DNA from: Thalassocella blandensis
Lineage (GTDB): Bacteria; Pseudomonadota; Gammaproteobacteria; Pseudomonadales; Cellvibrionaceae
NCBI GenBank assembly: GCA_902141825.1
Contig: CABFPG010000006.1
Location: 310,001 to 374,000, forward strand
Length of the DNA: 64,000 nt
Direction: 5' to 3'
Shown here: piece by piece, positions 25,884 to 34,424 of the stretch
Layout of the letters: each line of letters opens with the position of its first letter
Numbering within the stretch: position 1 is the first letter of the stretch
Made by a program: the position numbers and the translations under genes
The notes under the pieces: generated by a model
Told to the model about the DNA's origin: nothing
Database searches by the model: none
What the model saw: the letters and a program-made list of their open reading frames with translations, nothing else

Positions 25884-28454
25884 TTAATTGATCACTAACT
25901 TCCACATATCCAATGTGCCAGTATCCCGCGAATATACATCAGCAATAGTTAATTGCCATTCACCAATGAGGCTATCTACATCGGAGGTGTTAATATCCAA
26001 GGAATAAGTTCGTGATCCACTGGTATTATCATTACCACTTTGCTTCACCGTAAATATATTGCCATCTTTCATCAGTGTCATACGCAAATCACCATGGTAG
26101 GTGTGTGTAACATCAACGGAAACGGTGATACTTTCCCCTTTGGCTGCATTTTGCGGTACTGCTATGACGCTGGTAATCGTCGACTGATCTGGAATAGCCT
26201 GAGATTGTTCATTGCTAAACTCAGATGGAGCATCGCCACCTCCACCCCCATCGCCACCGATGATGACCGTGTAATCTTCAACTTCACCATAATTAAAATT
26301 CCCACAAGCCGCAGGTGCGGTGTTGTAACGCATGATAACTCGCATACGGGTCGCCCCCTCCAATGCGGAAGCTGGAACCGTTAACTCTCCGGAAACCACA
26401 GAGCTGGACAATCCATTTGAACTGAAAACCTCTTCACCACTATCGGAGAAATCCCCATCCTGATTCAGATCTATCCAGATTTTCCAGCTTTCACGATAGG
26501 TACTGGAGCGAAATGCGGGAGTTAATGCCACGGCTGTATTACCCACAAGTAAAGGTATTTCCTGCGAAGTGAAATCACTGTAACCACTACTACCTGAGCT
26601 GTGACTGAATTCCCCAACATCCACGCTGCTTATCCACTCATAGCTCGCATCAACACCCGATGCATCGCAATAATCTTCGGTCGGCGGCGGTGTTACAGTA
26701 GGCGTTGGTGTAGGGATCACATCGCCACTCACCGTTAAGAAGATCGCGCTGATTGGCCCCCAATTATTCGCAGCATCACGTGCACGAACATAGAGAATAT
26801 GCTTGCCTTCACTCAAACCTGTTGCCGTAATGTCAACACTCAACGATTCAGTTTTTGCATTGAAAGCGCCGTCGGCAGCACCAATAGCAATCGCTTGCGC
26901 ACCAGCTTCCCACGGCGCCAGATCGATATAAAACTCCGCCGCGCCAATGTTTTGCGTCTGCTCATTGCCGTTGCGACTACTGAAACGGGTATCTGTCGCG
27001 GTAGCAGTTAAGGTGACCGATTCGCCAGGAATAACAACATCTGTCGATAAAGCCAATTGATACACATCTGGGCCTGCTGGCGTGATATATGGAGTTCTAA
27101 CCACTTTAGCTGCGTAAATTAATGCTGGTAAATTATCCGGCTTAACTGTGTTTTCATAAGCAGAACAACTTTGAAAAAAGCTTGTCCCCAATTCAAAAGT
27201 GTAAGCTGCTACACCAAGCTCACCATAACTCACGCCATCGGATGTACCATCGGTAGGATAAAGCCCGACCGATTGCTCTGGGTAATAACCGTTAAACCAG
27301 GCAAACTTTCTTCCCAGTGTTTGCAATTCAGTCGCATTAGGTGCAGGACGGCTCGTATCACCCCAAGGCCATAACACCAGTTCACTGTAGCTATGAATAT
27401 CCAAGTGAATTCCACTGGTGTCCAAAGGCGCAGCATCATTCTTACCTGGACCACGGCGGTCAGCATAGATACTGCGAACATAAGCTTCTACCGCTTGCGT
27501 TTCTGGTTCAGAACCTGCAGTTGGGCCGCGATAAGTTTCGGCACATTCATTCCCGCTTGAACCATTGGCTACATTCCAGTCAAAAGTAAAGTTACGATTT
27601 AAATCTGCACCTCGACTGCTGCTGTTTGGCCCACAATAATTTTGATTGGTGTTTTTTCGCCACAGACTGCCCGCTTCCGCACGCTTCCTCCCGTCGGGAT
27701 TAGTATGCAACATCATATGTACTTCGTGGTGATCCAAAATCCAGGTTGCATCCGCATCCGTACCATAGCCTTGTAAAAGATGTTCGGCGAATGCCAAAGT
27801 GAGCGGTGCTGTCGTGTATTCACGAGCATGTATTGCACTATTAATAAAAAGAATTGGTTTTTCACCTGAGGTATTTTTATTGGTGAGTATTAAAACATTC
27901 ATATCATGGCCACCTAACCCAGCGGTTTTTTGCCATGAATCACCAACATCAATCCATTCTGCTAAATTGGGGTAGGAGTTTGTAAATCCTTGCGCCGCAG
28001 CAAAAGTCTCTTCCAGCGTTTCGTAACATTGATATCCGGGAATACCTAAGGTTGAAAAATCGTCCGGTAAATTCTCAGTTTCAAAAAATGCAAGCCCATC
28101 GCTACTGGCTTGCTGCTCACGTAACGAGAGAATATTTTGCATTTCTCCGTATCGTTGAAGATACTGTGCTTTCCATGCAAGCGCTTCATCAAACTTAAAC
28201 CCATGTTCCGTCAGTTTAGTTTTGTCGTCATCCGTTAATTGCATCACTAGAAAACCTTCGTCATAGCGGGCTTCCAGTAGATTAGCATGAAAAGAAATAG
28301 CTGCACCTACCGCTATTTTTTCACTGGGGAAATAGGCGCGGTATATTTCGCCTTCTTTTAACATTTCTGTTTCAACATCAACACTTGCATTAGTATGCAC
28401 AGAGAGAAAAAAATAAAGCAGGGAAAGTAAAATTGAGGCTTTTGTATTTGTCAT
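25884..28454 (-). CDS. Secreted M14 zinc carboxypeptidase with GEVED and P-domain C-terminus
   Basis: An 856-residue exported metallopeptidase. The signal peptide lies in the first 24 residues. The carboxypeptidase-T-like catalytic domain has zinc ligands in INSAIHAREYTT (HxxE) and LDIHSYSELVLWPWG, and the catalytic Glu in YTFELGTSFF. It is followed by an Ig-like domain, a PT-rich linker (PTPTPTVTPPPTEDY), a GEVED-type domain ending NYGEVEDYTVIIGG, a Gly spacer and a proprotein-convertase P-like jelly roll. It probably digests extracellular peptides and may stay substrate- or surface-bound through its C-terminal modules. The start at 28454 is the ATG directly before the signal peptide; a GTG at 28487 is an alternative. 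Confidence 0.92.
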   Translation of the reverse strand: MTNTKASILLSLLYFFLSVHTNASVDVETEMLKEGEIYRAYFPSEKIAVGAAISFHANLLEARYDEGFLVMQLTDDDKTKLTEHGFKFDEALAWKAQYLQRYGEMQNILSLREQQASSDGLAFFETENLPDDFSTLGIPGYQCYETLEETFAAAQGFTNSYPNLAEWIDVGDSWQKTAGLGGHDMNVLILTNKNTSGEKPILFINSAIHAREYTTAPLTLAFAEHLLQGYGTDADATWILDHHEVHMMLHTNPDGRKRAEAGSLWRKNTNQNYCGPNSSSRGADLNRNFTFDWNVANGSSGNECAETYRGPTAGSEPETQAVEAYVRSIYADRRGPGKNDAAPLDTSGIHLDIHSYSELVLWPWGDTSRPAPNATELQTLGRKFAWFNGYYPEQSVGLYPTDGTSDGVSYGELGVAAYTFELGTSFFQSCSAYENTVKPDNLPALIYAAKVVRTPYITPAGPDVYQLALSTDVVIPGESVTLTATATDTRFSSRNGNEQTQNIGAAEFYIDLAPWEAGAQAIAIGAADGAFNAKTESLSVDITATGLSEGKHILYVRARDAANNWGPISAIFLTVSGDVIPTPTPTVTPPPTEDYCDASGVDASYEWISSVDVGEFSHSSGSSGYSDFTSQEIPLLVGNTAVALTPAFRSSTYRESWKIWIDLNQDGDFSDSGEEVFSSNGLSSSVVSGELTVPASALEGATRMRVIMRYNTAPAACGNFNYGEVEDYTVIIGGDGGGGGDAPSEFSNEQSQAIPDQSTITSVIAVPQNAAKGESITVSVDVTHTYHGDLRMTLMKDGNIFTVKQSGNDNTSGSRTYSLDINTSDVDSLIGEWQLTIADVYSRDTGTLDMWKLVIN

Positions 28455-29026
28455 ATTAGTAATCTCATTTTTTGCGCGCTTTGGCACGAAACGTTATTTT
28501 CTCTGACAAAGCGGTATTGGAAGAGAGAGTTTGATAACACCTGAAATCCAACTTATAAACGAGACGCGCTACCGTTAACCTCAAATAGTTTTTGTTTTAT
28601 TTTGTTGAGTAAAAATATTTACTGGATTTACATGAAGACAAAATGAAAAGCAGACCATGTTTTTTCACCTAAATCCTTCATTATTTTCATCGTGATGACA
28701 TGCGACACTGTTCGCCATCATTTTGCTAAAAATTGAAACTACGTTTTAAACGGCAGTTTGAGAAAGGCAGACCAATGAATAGATGAACTTGAGGAGGTGA
28801 AAGCGTATCGGTTAATTAAAGTTGAAGAAAAACCTTTTCCTGAAAATTTTCCTTAAAGCGGGCCACACTGTATAAATGAAAAGCCGTGAAAATGAGAAAC
28901 CGTGTAAACGAAAAAACTGTATAAATAAAAAATATGCAATTGAAAACTTAAAAGCCTCTTAGCGCGTGAAAGCACTTATTTTGAGAGGCTCCGAAACAGA
29001 CACCAGAAACAAACAGGCCACCGTGC
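28455..29026. other. Intergenic region before the M14 peptidase gene
   Basis: About 570 bp, AT-rich, with no supported gene. It holds the upstream region of the peptidase gene and the 3' side of the tetR-like gene. The degenerate repeat at 28865-28933 lies here. Confidence 0.5.
28865..28933. repeat. Degenerate 16-bp tandem repeat
   Basis: About four diverged units with a CCGTGTAAACGAAAAA-like core (CACTGTATAAATGAAA, CCGTGAAAATGAGAAA, CCGTGTAAACGAAAAA, ACTGTATAAATAAAAA). Non-coding. Same type of locus as the other intergenic repeats in the window. Confidence 0.75.
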
Positions 29027-29665
29027 TCACTCCACGATGGCATAGGCGCTTAAAAACATATCCAGAGCGGACTGAATTACTTTTTCCTGTTCTGCTTCAG
29101 GCAACGCCGACTGATTTAATGTTACTTGAGGCCAGAAGGCAAAACTTTTAATCAGTGATTGTAATTGCTGAGAGGCAAATGGCACATCGTCCACCATGAG
29201 CCGCTTATCCGCATTAGCGGCGCGAATCCAGAGGGTAATCCCCTCTTCTCGCTTGCCCAAACGATTTACCATGTCACTGGCGCGCTCGGGGGAGTGAATC
29301 ATCTCAGCCATCACTACCCGTGCAAGTTTAATAAAAGTCGGGTTAGAGAGAGTCTCCATTTTCAGCCATAATAATTCTTCTAGTTGCGCGCGAATCGGCC
29401 GGCCCGGCTTATATTCAAGTTCCAGTTGCGCTGCGCTTTTCTCCCACAACTTACCTAAAATTTCCGTAAACAATACTTCTTTGCTGGGAAAATGGTTATA
29501 TACGGTTCGTTTAGACACTTCAGCGATTGCGGCTATTTTATCCATACTGGTCGCTTCAAACCCCTGCTCACTGAATTCTGTAATGGCCGCGTCCAGAATG
29601 GCTGCACGTTTAAGATCACTTACTTTTTGAGTTTTTTCAGGCTCATTAGCTGAAATTTCCGACAT
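29027..29665 (-). CDS. TetR/AcrR-family transcriptional regulator
   Basis: A 212-residue TetR-type repressor. The N-terminal HTH spans about residues 19-65: AAILDAAITEFSEQGFEATSMDKIAAIAEVS, with KRTVYNHFPSKEVLF as recognition helix and following helix. The C-terminal ligand domain has a WLKMETL...VMAEMIHSPE segment, common in AcrR-like members. It is divergent from a metallo-hydrolase gene, with a 15-bp perfect palindrome between them that is a good operator candidate. It most likely represses itself and its neighbour. The inducer is unknown. Confidence 0.93.
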   Translation of the reverse strand: MSEISANEPEKTQKVSDLKRAAILDAAITEFSEQGFEATSMDKIAAIAEVSKRTVYNHFPSKEVLFTEILGKLWEKSAAQLELEYKPGRPIRAQLEELLWLKMETLSNPTFIKLARVVMAEMIHSPERASDMVNRLGKREEGITLWIRAANADKRLMVDDVPFASQQLQSLIKSFAFWPQVTLNQSALPEAEQEKVIQSALDMFLSAYAIVE

Positions 29666-29720
29666 AACTGGGCTTCTCTTTTAAATTATTACACTAACTA
29701 GTTTACTTTTACTTGTATAA

Positions 29721-29735
29721 ACTACACCGTGTAGT
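29721..29735. promoter_or_regulatory. Palindromic operator candidate (TetR)
   Basis: ACTACACCGTGTAGT is a perfect 7-1-7 inverted repeat in the 138-bp gap between the divergent TetR and metallo-hydrolase genes. It overlaps a TATAAA-like sequence at its left edge. Position and symmetry fit a TetR operator; binding is inferred. Confidence 0.65.
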
Positions 29736-29803
29736 GTACCTTTAGACCTATTGAAAATCACCCATTTAACTGACTTTTTATCCCCAGGCGATCAGGAGCG
29801 ACT

Positions 29804-30895
29804 TTGAATTTCACCTCTCAAAAACGACGTATAGGTCTCGCCTTTTTTATTGGAGCCATTGTTATGACATGCACCTGGTGTTCAAACCAACGAGAAATTC
29901 GCGATTATGCGGACTCGCCGCAGTTTTCCGACGAAACATTTAACAACGCCAAAGCTCGCCCCAGAACCGGCTTTGGAAAAACTGTCGCTATATTTTGGGA
30001 TTTCATGTTTAACAAGCCCAAAGGTACGGTACCTAAAGATCAAGTGCCCGTGCTGTCCCTTACACGGCAACAGTTATTGGATGCACCGAATCGCAGCTTA
30101 TTTCGTCTGGGCCACTCTACGATTTTACTGAAACTGCAGGGGCAATTTTATATTACAGACCCGGTGTTCGCTGAACGCGCATCTCCCTTTAGCTGGTTTG
30201 GCCCAAAACGCTTTCACGCACCTCCGATAGCACTTGAGGACTTGCCAGAAATTAACGCGGTCATTCTGTCCCACAACCACTACGATCATCTTGATTACGC
30301 ATCTGTCCGAGCATTAGCGCCCAAGGTTAAGCATTTTTTCACCCCTCTGGGCGTTGGTGACACCCTGATTGAATGGGGCATTGACCCGAAAAAAGTGCAA
30401 CAATTTGACTGGTGGCAAGGCACAAGCGTGGATGGTATTGAATTTATCTCCACCCCTGCGCAACATTTTTCTGGGCGCGGCTTATTTGACAGTAACAAAA
30501 CGTTGTGGAGCTCCTGGGTCATTATTGATGGCGACAAACGTCTTTTCTTCAGCGGTGATACCGGATATTTCGACGGTTTTAAGGAAATCGGGCAACGCTT
30601 TGGTCCTTTCGACCTCACGCTTATGGAAACAGGCGCATACAATGAAGCCTGGCCATATGTTCACATGCTGCCCGAACAGAGCTTACAAGCTCACAAGGAT
30701 TTGCAGGGCAAATGGTTACTTCCCATTCATAACGGGACTTTCGACCTTTCCATGCATAGCTGGCACGATCCTTTCGACCAGATTTTGCGTTTGGCCAATG
30801 ATGACAACATAGACTTAAGCACCCCCCAAATGGGAGAGAGGCTAAATCTTGAGTCGCCTCACAAGGGTGATCGTTGGTGGAAGAACATGCAATAG
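29804..30895 (+). CDS. Exported metallo-beta-lactamase-fold hydrolase (NAPE-PLD/UlaG-like)
   Basis: A 363-residue protein. A hydrophobic N-terminal segment (about 11-26), followed by two Cys, suggests membrane anchoring or a lipoprotein. The metal site is SHNHYDHLDY (HxHxDH); further ligands are in PAQHFSGR, FSGDTGYFDGF and PIHNGTFDLSMH, in the pattern of the NAPE-phospholipase D / UlaG branch of the MBL superfamily. The start is a TTG at 29804 with AGGAG 5-6 nt upstream. A phospholipid or lactone hydrolase role is possible; the substrate is unknown. It is probably controlled by the divergent TetR protein. Confidence 0.88.
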   Translation: MNFTSQKRRIGLAFFIGAIVMTCTWCSNQREIRDYADSPQFSDETFNNAKARPRTGFGKTVAIFWDFMFNKPKGTVPKDQVPVLSLTRQQLLDAPNRSLFRLGHSTILLKLQGQFYITDPVFAERASPFSWFGPKRFHAPPIALEDLPEINAVILSHNHYDHLDYASVRALAPKVKHFFTPLGVGDTLIEWGIDPKKVQQFDWWQGTSVDGIEFISTPAQHFSGRGLFDSNKTLWSSWVIIDGDKRLFFSGDTGYFDGFKEIGQRFGPFDLTLMETGAYNEAWPYVHMLPEQSLQAHKDLQGKWLLPIHNGTFDLSMHSWHDPFDQILRLANDDNIDLSTPQMGERLNLESPHKGDRWWKNMQ

Positions 30896-31048
30896 CCCGA
30901 GTGTTTCACACGGAAGTTCCACAGTTTTAAAAAACCCTGTAAATAAATGGGAACATTTTTCTAAAATTTGTGACTTGTATAGAGGAAGGGTTAAGTGAAT
31001 AGCATAATTCACCCCTCTTCCAATCTTCTGTCCCACTTTTAACGAACG

Positions 31049-31285
31049 GTGAATCCTGTGGTAAATCTAGACAATTTAACACTTATGTTGGCAGTTAACG
31101 CAGTAGGCGAAAAAATCAAACGGTACGAACGTATGCTGGCGGAAAACAGTGCTTACGATACGCAAGAAGTGGGGGCATTACTGAATTCATACCGAGAAGC
31201 AGCCGAGCAACTGCAACAGGGTTATTTGAGTACTATAGGTAAACAGGGCAATCATCAACAGGGCCCACAAAGAATCGCCTGCTAA
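31049..31285 (+). CDS. Small coiled-coil protein of unknown function
   Basis: A 78-residue hydrophilic protein with a helical, coiled-coil-like centre (LAVNAVGEKIKRYERMLAENS...ALLNSYREAAEQLQQGYL). The start is a GTG at 31049, or GTG at 31058; no strong ribosome binding site is seen. It is followed by a good terminator. I do not recognise the family. The biased composition and regular heptads make it more likely real than chance. Confidence 0.5.
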   Translation: MNPVVNLDNLTLMLAVNAVGEKIKRYERMLAENSAYDTQEVGALLNSYREAAEQLQQGYLSTIGKQGNHQQGPQRIAC

Positions 31286-31362
31286 ACGTACCTGCCAGGT
31301 GTAACAACTCTATATTTGATGGAAAAAACAGAAAGGATTTGAGTATAGGCTTCGGGAAAGAA

Positions 31363-31424
31363 GGGGCAGAACCTGCGTATGCTGACTAGCGTTAAATCAG
31401 CAAACCTGCCCCTCTTCTTTTTAC
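31363..31424. terminator. Large hairpin terminator
   Basis: GGGGCAG (31363-31369) pairs with CTGCCCC (31406-31412), with an inner TGCTGA/TCAGCA stem (31380-31385 with 31397-31402), followed by TCTTCTTTTT. It lies between the small plus-strand gene and the stop of the astacin gene and probably serves both. Confidence 0.7.
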
Positions 31425-31427
31425 AGT

Positions 31428-32843
31428 TTAGTTTTTCGTGATACGCACAGAGCTCATCGCATCATTAAAGCCCTGATTCACCAAACAATTGCTGTTACCG
31501 GTAACAGCAACAGAACTACCAGTGAAATTATCGTGCTGATACATGGTGACTTTATAACCGCCTTTCACAGCAAGCGAAGAAACATCATCATTTGAAATGC
31601 CCATTTGCTGTAATTGAGACAAAGTGTAATTACCCACTTTTAATGGAACTGCATAACCATTGTAATCACAGTGCTGGTATGCCGTAGCTACGGTGATTTT
31701 GCGAACCACAACAGAACTGATATCGTCATTGAAACCATTGTCGACTAAACAGCTGTCGTCACCCGTGATAGTGATTTTACTGCCCTGGAAGTTATCGTGT
31801 TGATACAAATCCACTTCATAGCCGGCAGGAACGCGTAAAGATGAAAGATCATCATTTTGCAATCCACGAGCCATCAGCTGCGACAATGTAAATGAGCCTT
31901 CTCCAATGGAAGAAGAGTAACCCGTGTAATTACAGTGTTGATACAAGGTTATATCACCGCTGCCGCCTGAGTTACCACCATATACTTTTGCCAGAGCAGC
32001 GGCATCTAGATCAGTAAGGTTATTACGTTGACCAAGCTGGCTGCTGGGAATAGCGGGGTTTAAAGATTCAATTGTTGGCAGCCCATTACTGCTGAAGGCT
32101 TTCCAGCCATAATGCATGATTGAACGATGATCGTAACCGCCCAAGCTGGTTGTTACCGCACCGTGTTTATCAAAATTATGTTCACGGCCAGAAGAAATAT
32201 TTGCGTAGTTGATGCGGACATAGTTGTCACGATCCGCTCGCGACTGCTCATGCCACATGCCCAGAGCATGTGTAAATTCATGCGCTACAATACCGGCGTA
32301 TGCACAGCCGTTACCGATCGACAGTTCCTGACGCCCACCATTGCGGCCCACATAAGACCAACAACCACTTCCTTTAATTACTTCAATATAGTCAGCCTGG
32401 TTTGTACGTGGCACAAATTTCACTGCAGTGCGTGAAGAAATCAAATTCATACCCGCCAGGATTGCCGCAGTATCACCTTGCGAAGCTGCAGATATCACAT
32501 AAGGAACGGTACTGTTGGGCCACGTGGTGTTACCACTCCAGGAAGACTTTGCGGTAAAGCCGTCTGTTTCGCCGCTGTGAATATCTTCATATTTTTTAAC
32601 AATAAGATTGGGAATACCTTCAACCGCAACTTTTCGCTCTTTACCAACGGCAATATCACCCATAATAATGGCGTGATCACCCATAACAGAATACGTCATG
32701 GCAGTATTGTCTGGTTGATAAATGGCGGACTTAACTGAATTTAAATACTTGGCATTTACCTCGGATTCATTGGGTTGTGCGAAGGCGCAAATAGGCAGGC
32801 TCATTAAAATACCAGCCAGCGCTTTCCGAGCGGGTGTATTCAT
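31428..32843 (-). CDS. Secreted astacin (M12A) metalloprotease with two beta/gamma-crystallin domains
   Basis: A 471-residue exported protease. The signal peptide ends near CAFA-QP, followed by a propeptide of about 80 residues. The astacin domain has the full zinc signature HEFTHALGMWHEQSRADRD (H188, E189, H192, H198) and the Met-turn SIMHY (M243, Y245). A short Gly/Ser linker leads to two beta/gamma-crystallin domains (about 305-385 and 390-471), each with YQHCNYTGY, YQHDNF and NDDxSS calcium-site motifs. The same crystallin module is in the thaumatin-like protein at 60522-61997. The enzyme should degrade extracellular protein; the crystallin part may bind calcium and give stability, or inhibit the protease as in I36 inhibitors. 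Confidence 0.93.
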   Translation of the reverse strand: MNTPARKALAGILMSLPICAFAQPNESEVNAKYLNSVKSAIYQPDNTAMTYSVMGDHAIIMGDIAVGKERKVAVEGIPNLIVKKYEDIHSGETDGFTAKSSWSGNTTWPNSTVPYVISAASQGDTAAILAGMNLISSRTAVKFVPRTNQADYIEVIKGSGCWSYVGRNGGRQELSIGNGCAYAGIVAHEFTHALGMWHEQSRADRDNYVRINYANISSGREHNFDKHGAVTTSLGGYDHRSIMHYGWKAFSSNGLPTIESLNPAIPSSQLGQRNNLTDLDAAALAKVYGGNSGGSGDITLYQHCNYTGYSSSIGEGSFTLSQLMARGLQNDDLSSLRVPAGYEVDLYQHDNFQGSKITITGDDSCLVDNGFNDDISSVVVRKITVATAYQHCDYNGYAVPLKVGNYTLSQLQQMGISNDDVSSLAVKGGYKVTMYQHDNFTGSSVAVTGNSNCLVNQGFNDAMSSVRITKN

Positions 32844-33563
32844 GGGGATTCCTCTTTTATTATCTGTGATGGGGTCGTTAGTAATTTTCTTTCGCTATTT
32901 TGTGGAACAGGGACAGCCTCAACATGTGCAGTCTCCCGCGAATCAGACACACGGCTAACAGCCCATGACCGATTCAGAGCAAAAGAGTACCGTTAATAAC
33001 CGCATGCACTATATGAACGCACTCTCAAATTCATCGACTCGAATACAGCAGAGAGAAGTTAAAAGCAAAAAACGTGGAGCCACACACAAGTTTCAAAAAA
33101 AACCGGCAAAATATATTGAGGTGTTTTGAATGGAGTCAAATGTCGCGAAAAAGCCAGATGTATGTCCATGGCTGTCAATTCAGGGGCAGGTTTTCAAACG
33201 TTCATTTTAATCGCTAAGCGTTAATCACATTGCCATGGACGCGTTAATTCTTCCTCGCTACATATTATGTGCTGCCGCTTTTTATTTTCTGAGCATTTTA
33301 TTTCCGCACGCTTTATATACTGCACTTTTTATGTGCTGCACTTTTTATACGCTTCATTTTATACGCTTCATTTTTATTAGGCTGCTTTTCTAATCGGCTA
33401 CGTTGTCCCGTCGCGAATATTCACCTACCTTACACCCGAAACAGCTTCACGAAATTTCTAAAGGCTCACTGTGTCGTCCGCTCAATCAGGATTGATCAAA
33501 ACACGATGATTGCTGTCAAAACCTTTACATTTTATGCAACTGCAAATTACGACTGGGGTCACA
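32844..33563. other. Intergenic region between the astacin and lipoprotein genes
   Basis: About 720 bp with no supported gene, holding divergent promoters and the degenerate repeat at 33267-33390. AT-rich. Reading can be extended upstream of 33564 to 33510 in the lipoprotein frame, but without signal-peptide support. Confidence 0.5.
33267..33390. repeat. Degenerate 14-16 bp tandem repeat, about eight units
   Basis: Successive units such as ATGTGCTGCACTTTTT and ATACGCTTCATTTT follow each other for about 124 bp. Units differ by substitutions and 1-2 bp length changes. Non-coding. It is the longest of the intergenic repeat loci in the window. Confidence 0.85.
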
Positions 33564-34301
33564 ATGCACGATTTAAAAAGAAGAGTCTTCATAGAATGCA
33601 CAGCACACCACTTCAAGAAAATTTTCGCGCTTATGACTGTACTGCTAGTAACTACTGCCTGTGACGAACAGCGGCCAGCAGAAGAAGAAACATCACATCA
33701 CACGCCATCAGAAAAAACTCAGGACAAAACAAAGGCCCCCTTGCCAACGCAAAAACCCGAAAGTGTAGCGCATATCGAATCAATAGCGGATATTAAAAAA
33801 GAATATGCCCACCTGATGGATTTACAGCAACACCAACAATATTCCATCTCCTCAGTTTCATATTCCTGTAATGGGGAAAGAAGCGGAAACATGACTTACT
33901 ATAAACTTAACGATGCAACAAAAATCATTAAGCATACATTTAATGAATACAGTCATCATTCAGGAAAAGAGCAATATTTCCTTCGCAACAATTCACCATT
34001 TTTTGTTTTCAAAGAGCAAAAATCCTGGAGTTTCGACGGGACCAAAAATGGTGAAAGTCAAACCAAAGATGTAATAACCGAAAGACGATTTTACCTCTTA
34101 GACAATCAACTGGAAAAATGTCTGGAGAAACAATTCACCCAACATTCTGCCAGGGAACAAAACCCTAGTTCTGCGGATGTTCCCAACCAGACAATGACCT
34201 GTCCTACAGTTAAAAATGTATTGCACGGATTTACACGCATTCTTCAGTATGAGGACAAGACTGGCCAAATAGATTGTTTGGAAAACCGGCCTCTGGAATA
34301 A
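33564..34301 (+). CDS. Putative lipoprotein of unknown function
   Basis: A 245-residue protein with a signal sequence ending in a lipobox-like LVTTAC-DEQ, so probably lipid-anchored although the -3 residue is not ideal. A charged, Pro/Thr/Glu-rich spacer of about 45 residues follows, then a globular domain with four Cys (YSCNGER, LEKCLEKQF, MTCPTV, IDCLEN) that may form two disulfides. I do not recognise the family. It precedes the GH3 gene on the same strand, 123 bp away, and could be a separate unit. Confidence 0.7.
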   Translation: MHDLKRRVFIECTAHHFKKIFALMTVLLVTTACDEQRPAEEETSHHTPSEKTQDKTKAPLPTQKPESVAHIESIADIKKEYAHLMDLQQHQQYSISSVSYSCNGERSGNMTYYKLNDATKIIKHTFNEYSHHSGKEQYFLRNNSPFFVFKEQKSWSFDGTKNGESQTKDVITERRFYLLDNQLEKCLEKQFTQHSAREQNPSSADVPNQTMTCPTVKNVLHGFTRILQYEDKTGQIDCLENRPLE

Positions 34302-34424
34302 CTGCATTTTCAGAACCCACACCTAAAAACTGGCACTCTTCGAATTTTACATATACATTGAGATACATCGGACAGGTAGTACTCAACAATAATCAATAAA
34401 CAAACGCGTATAGTCAATTCGAAC

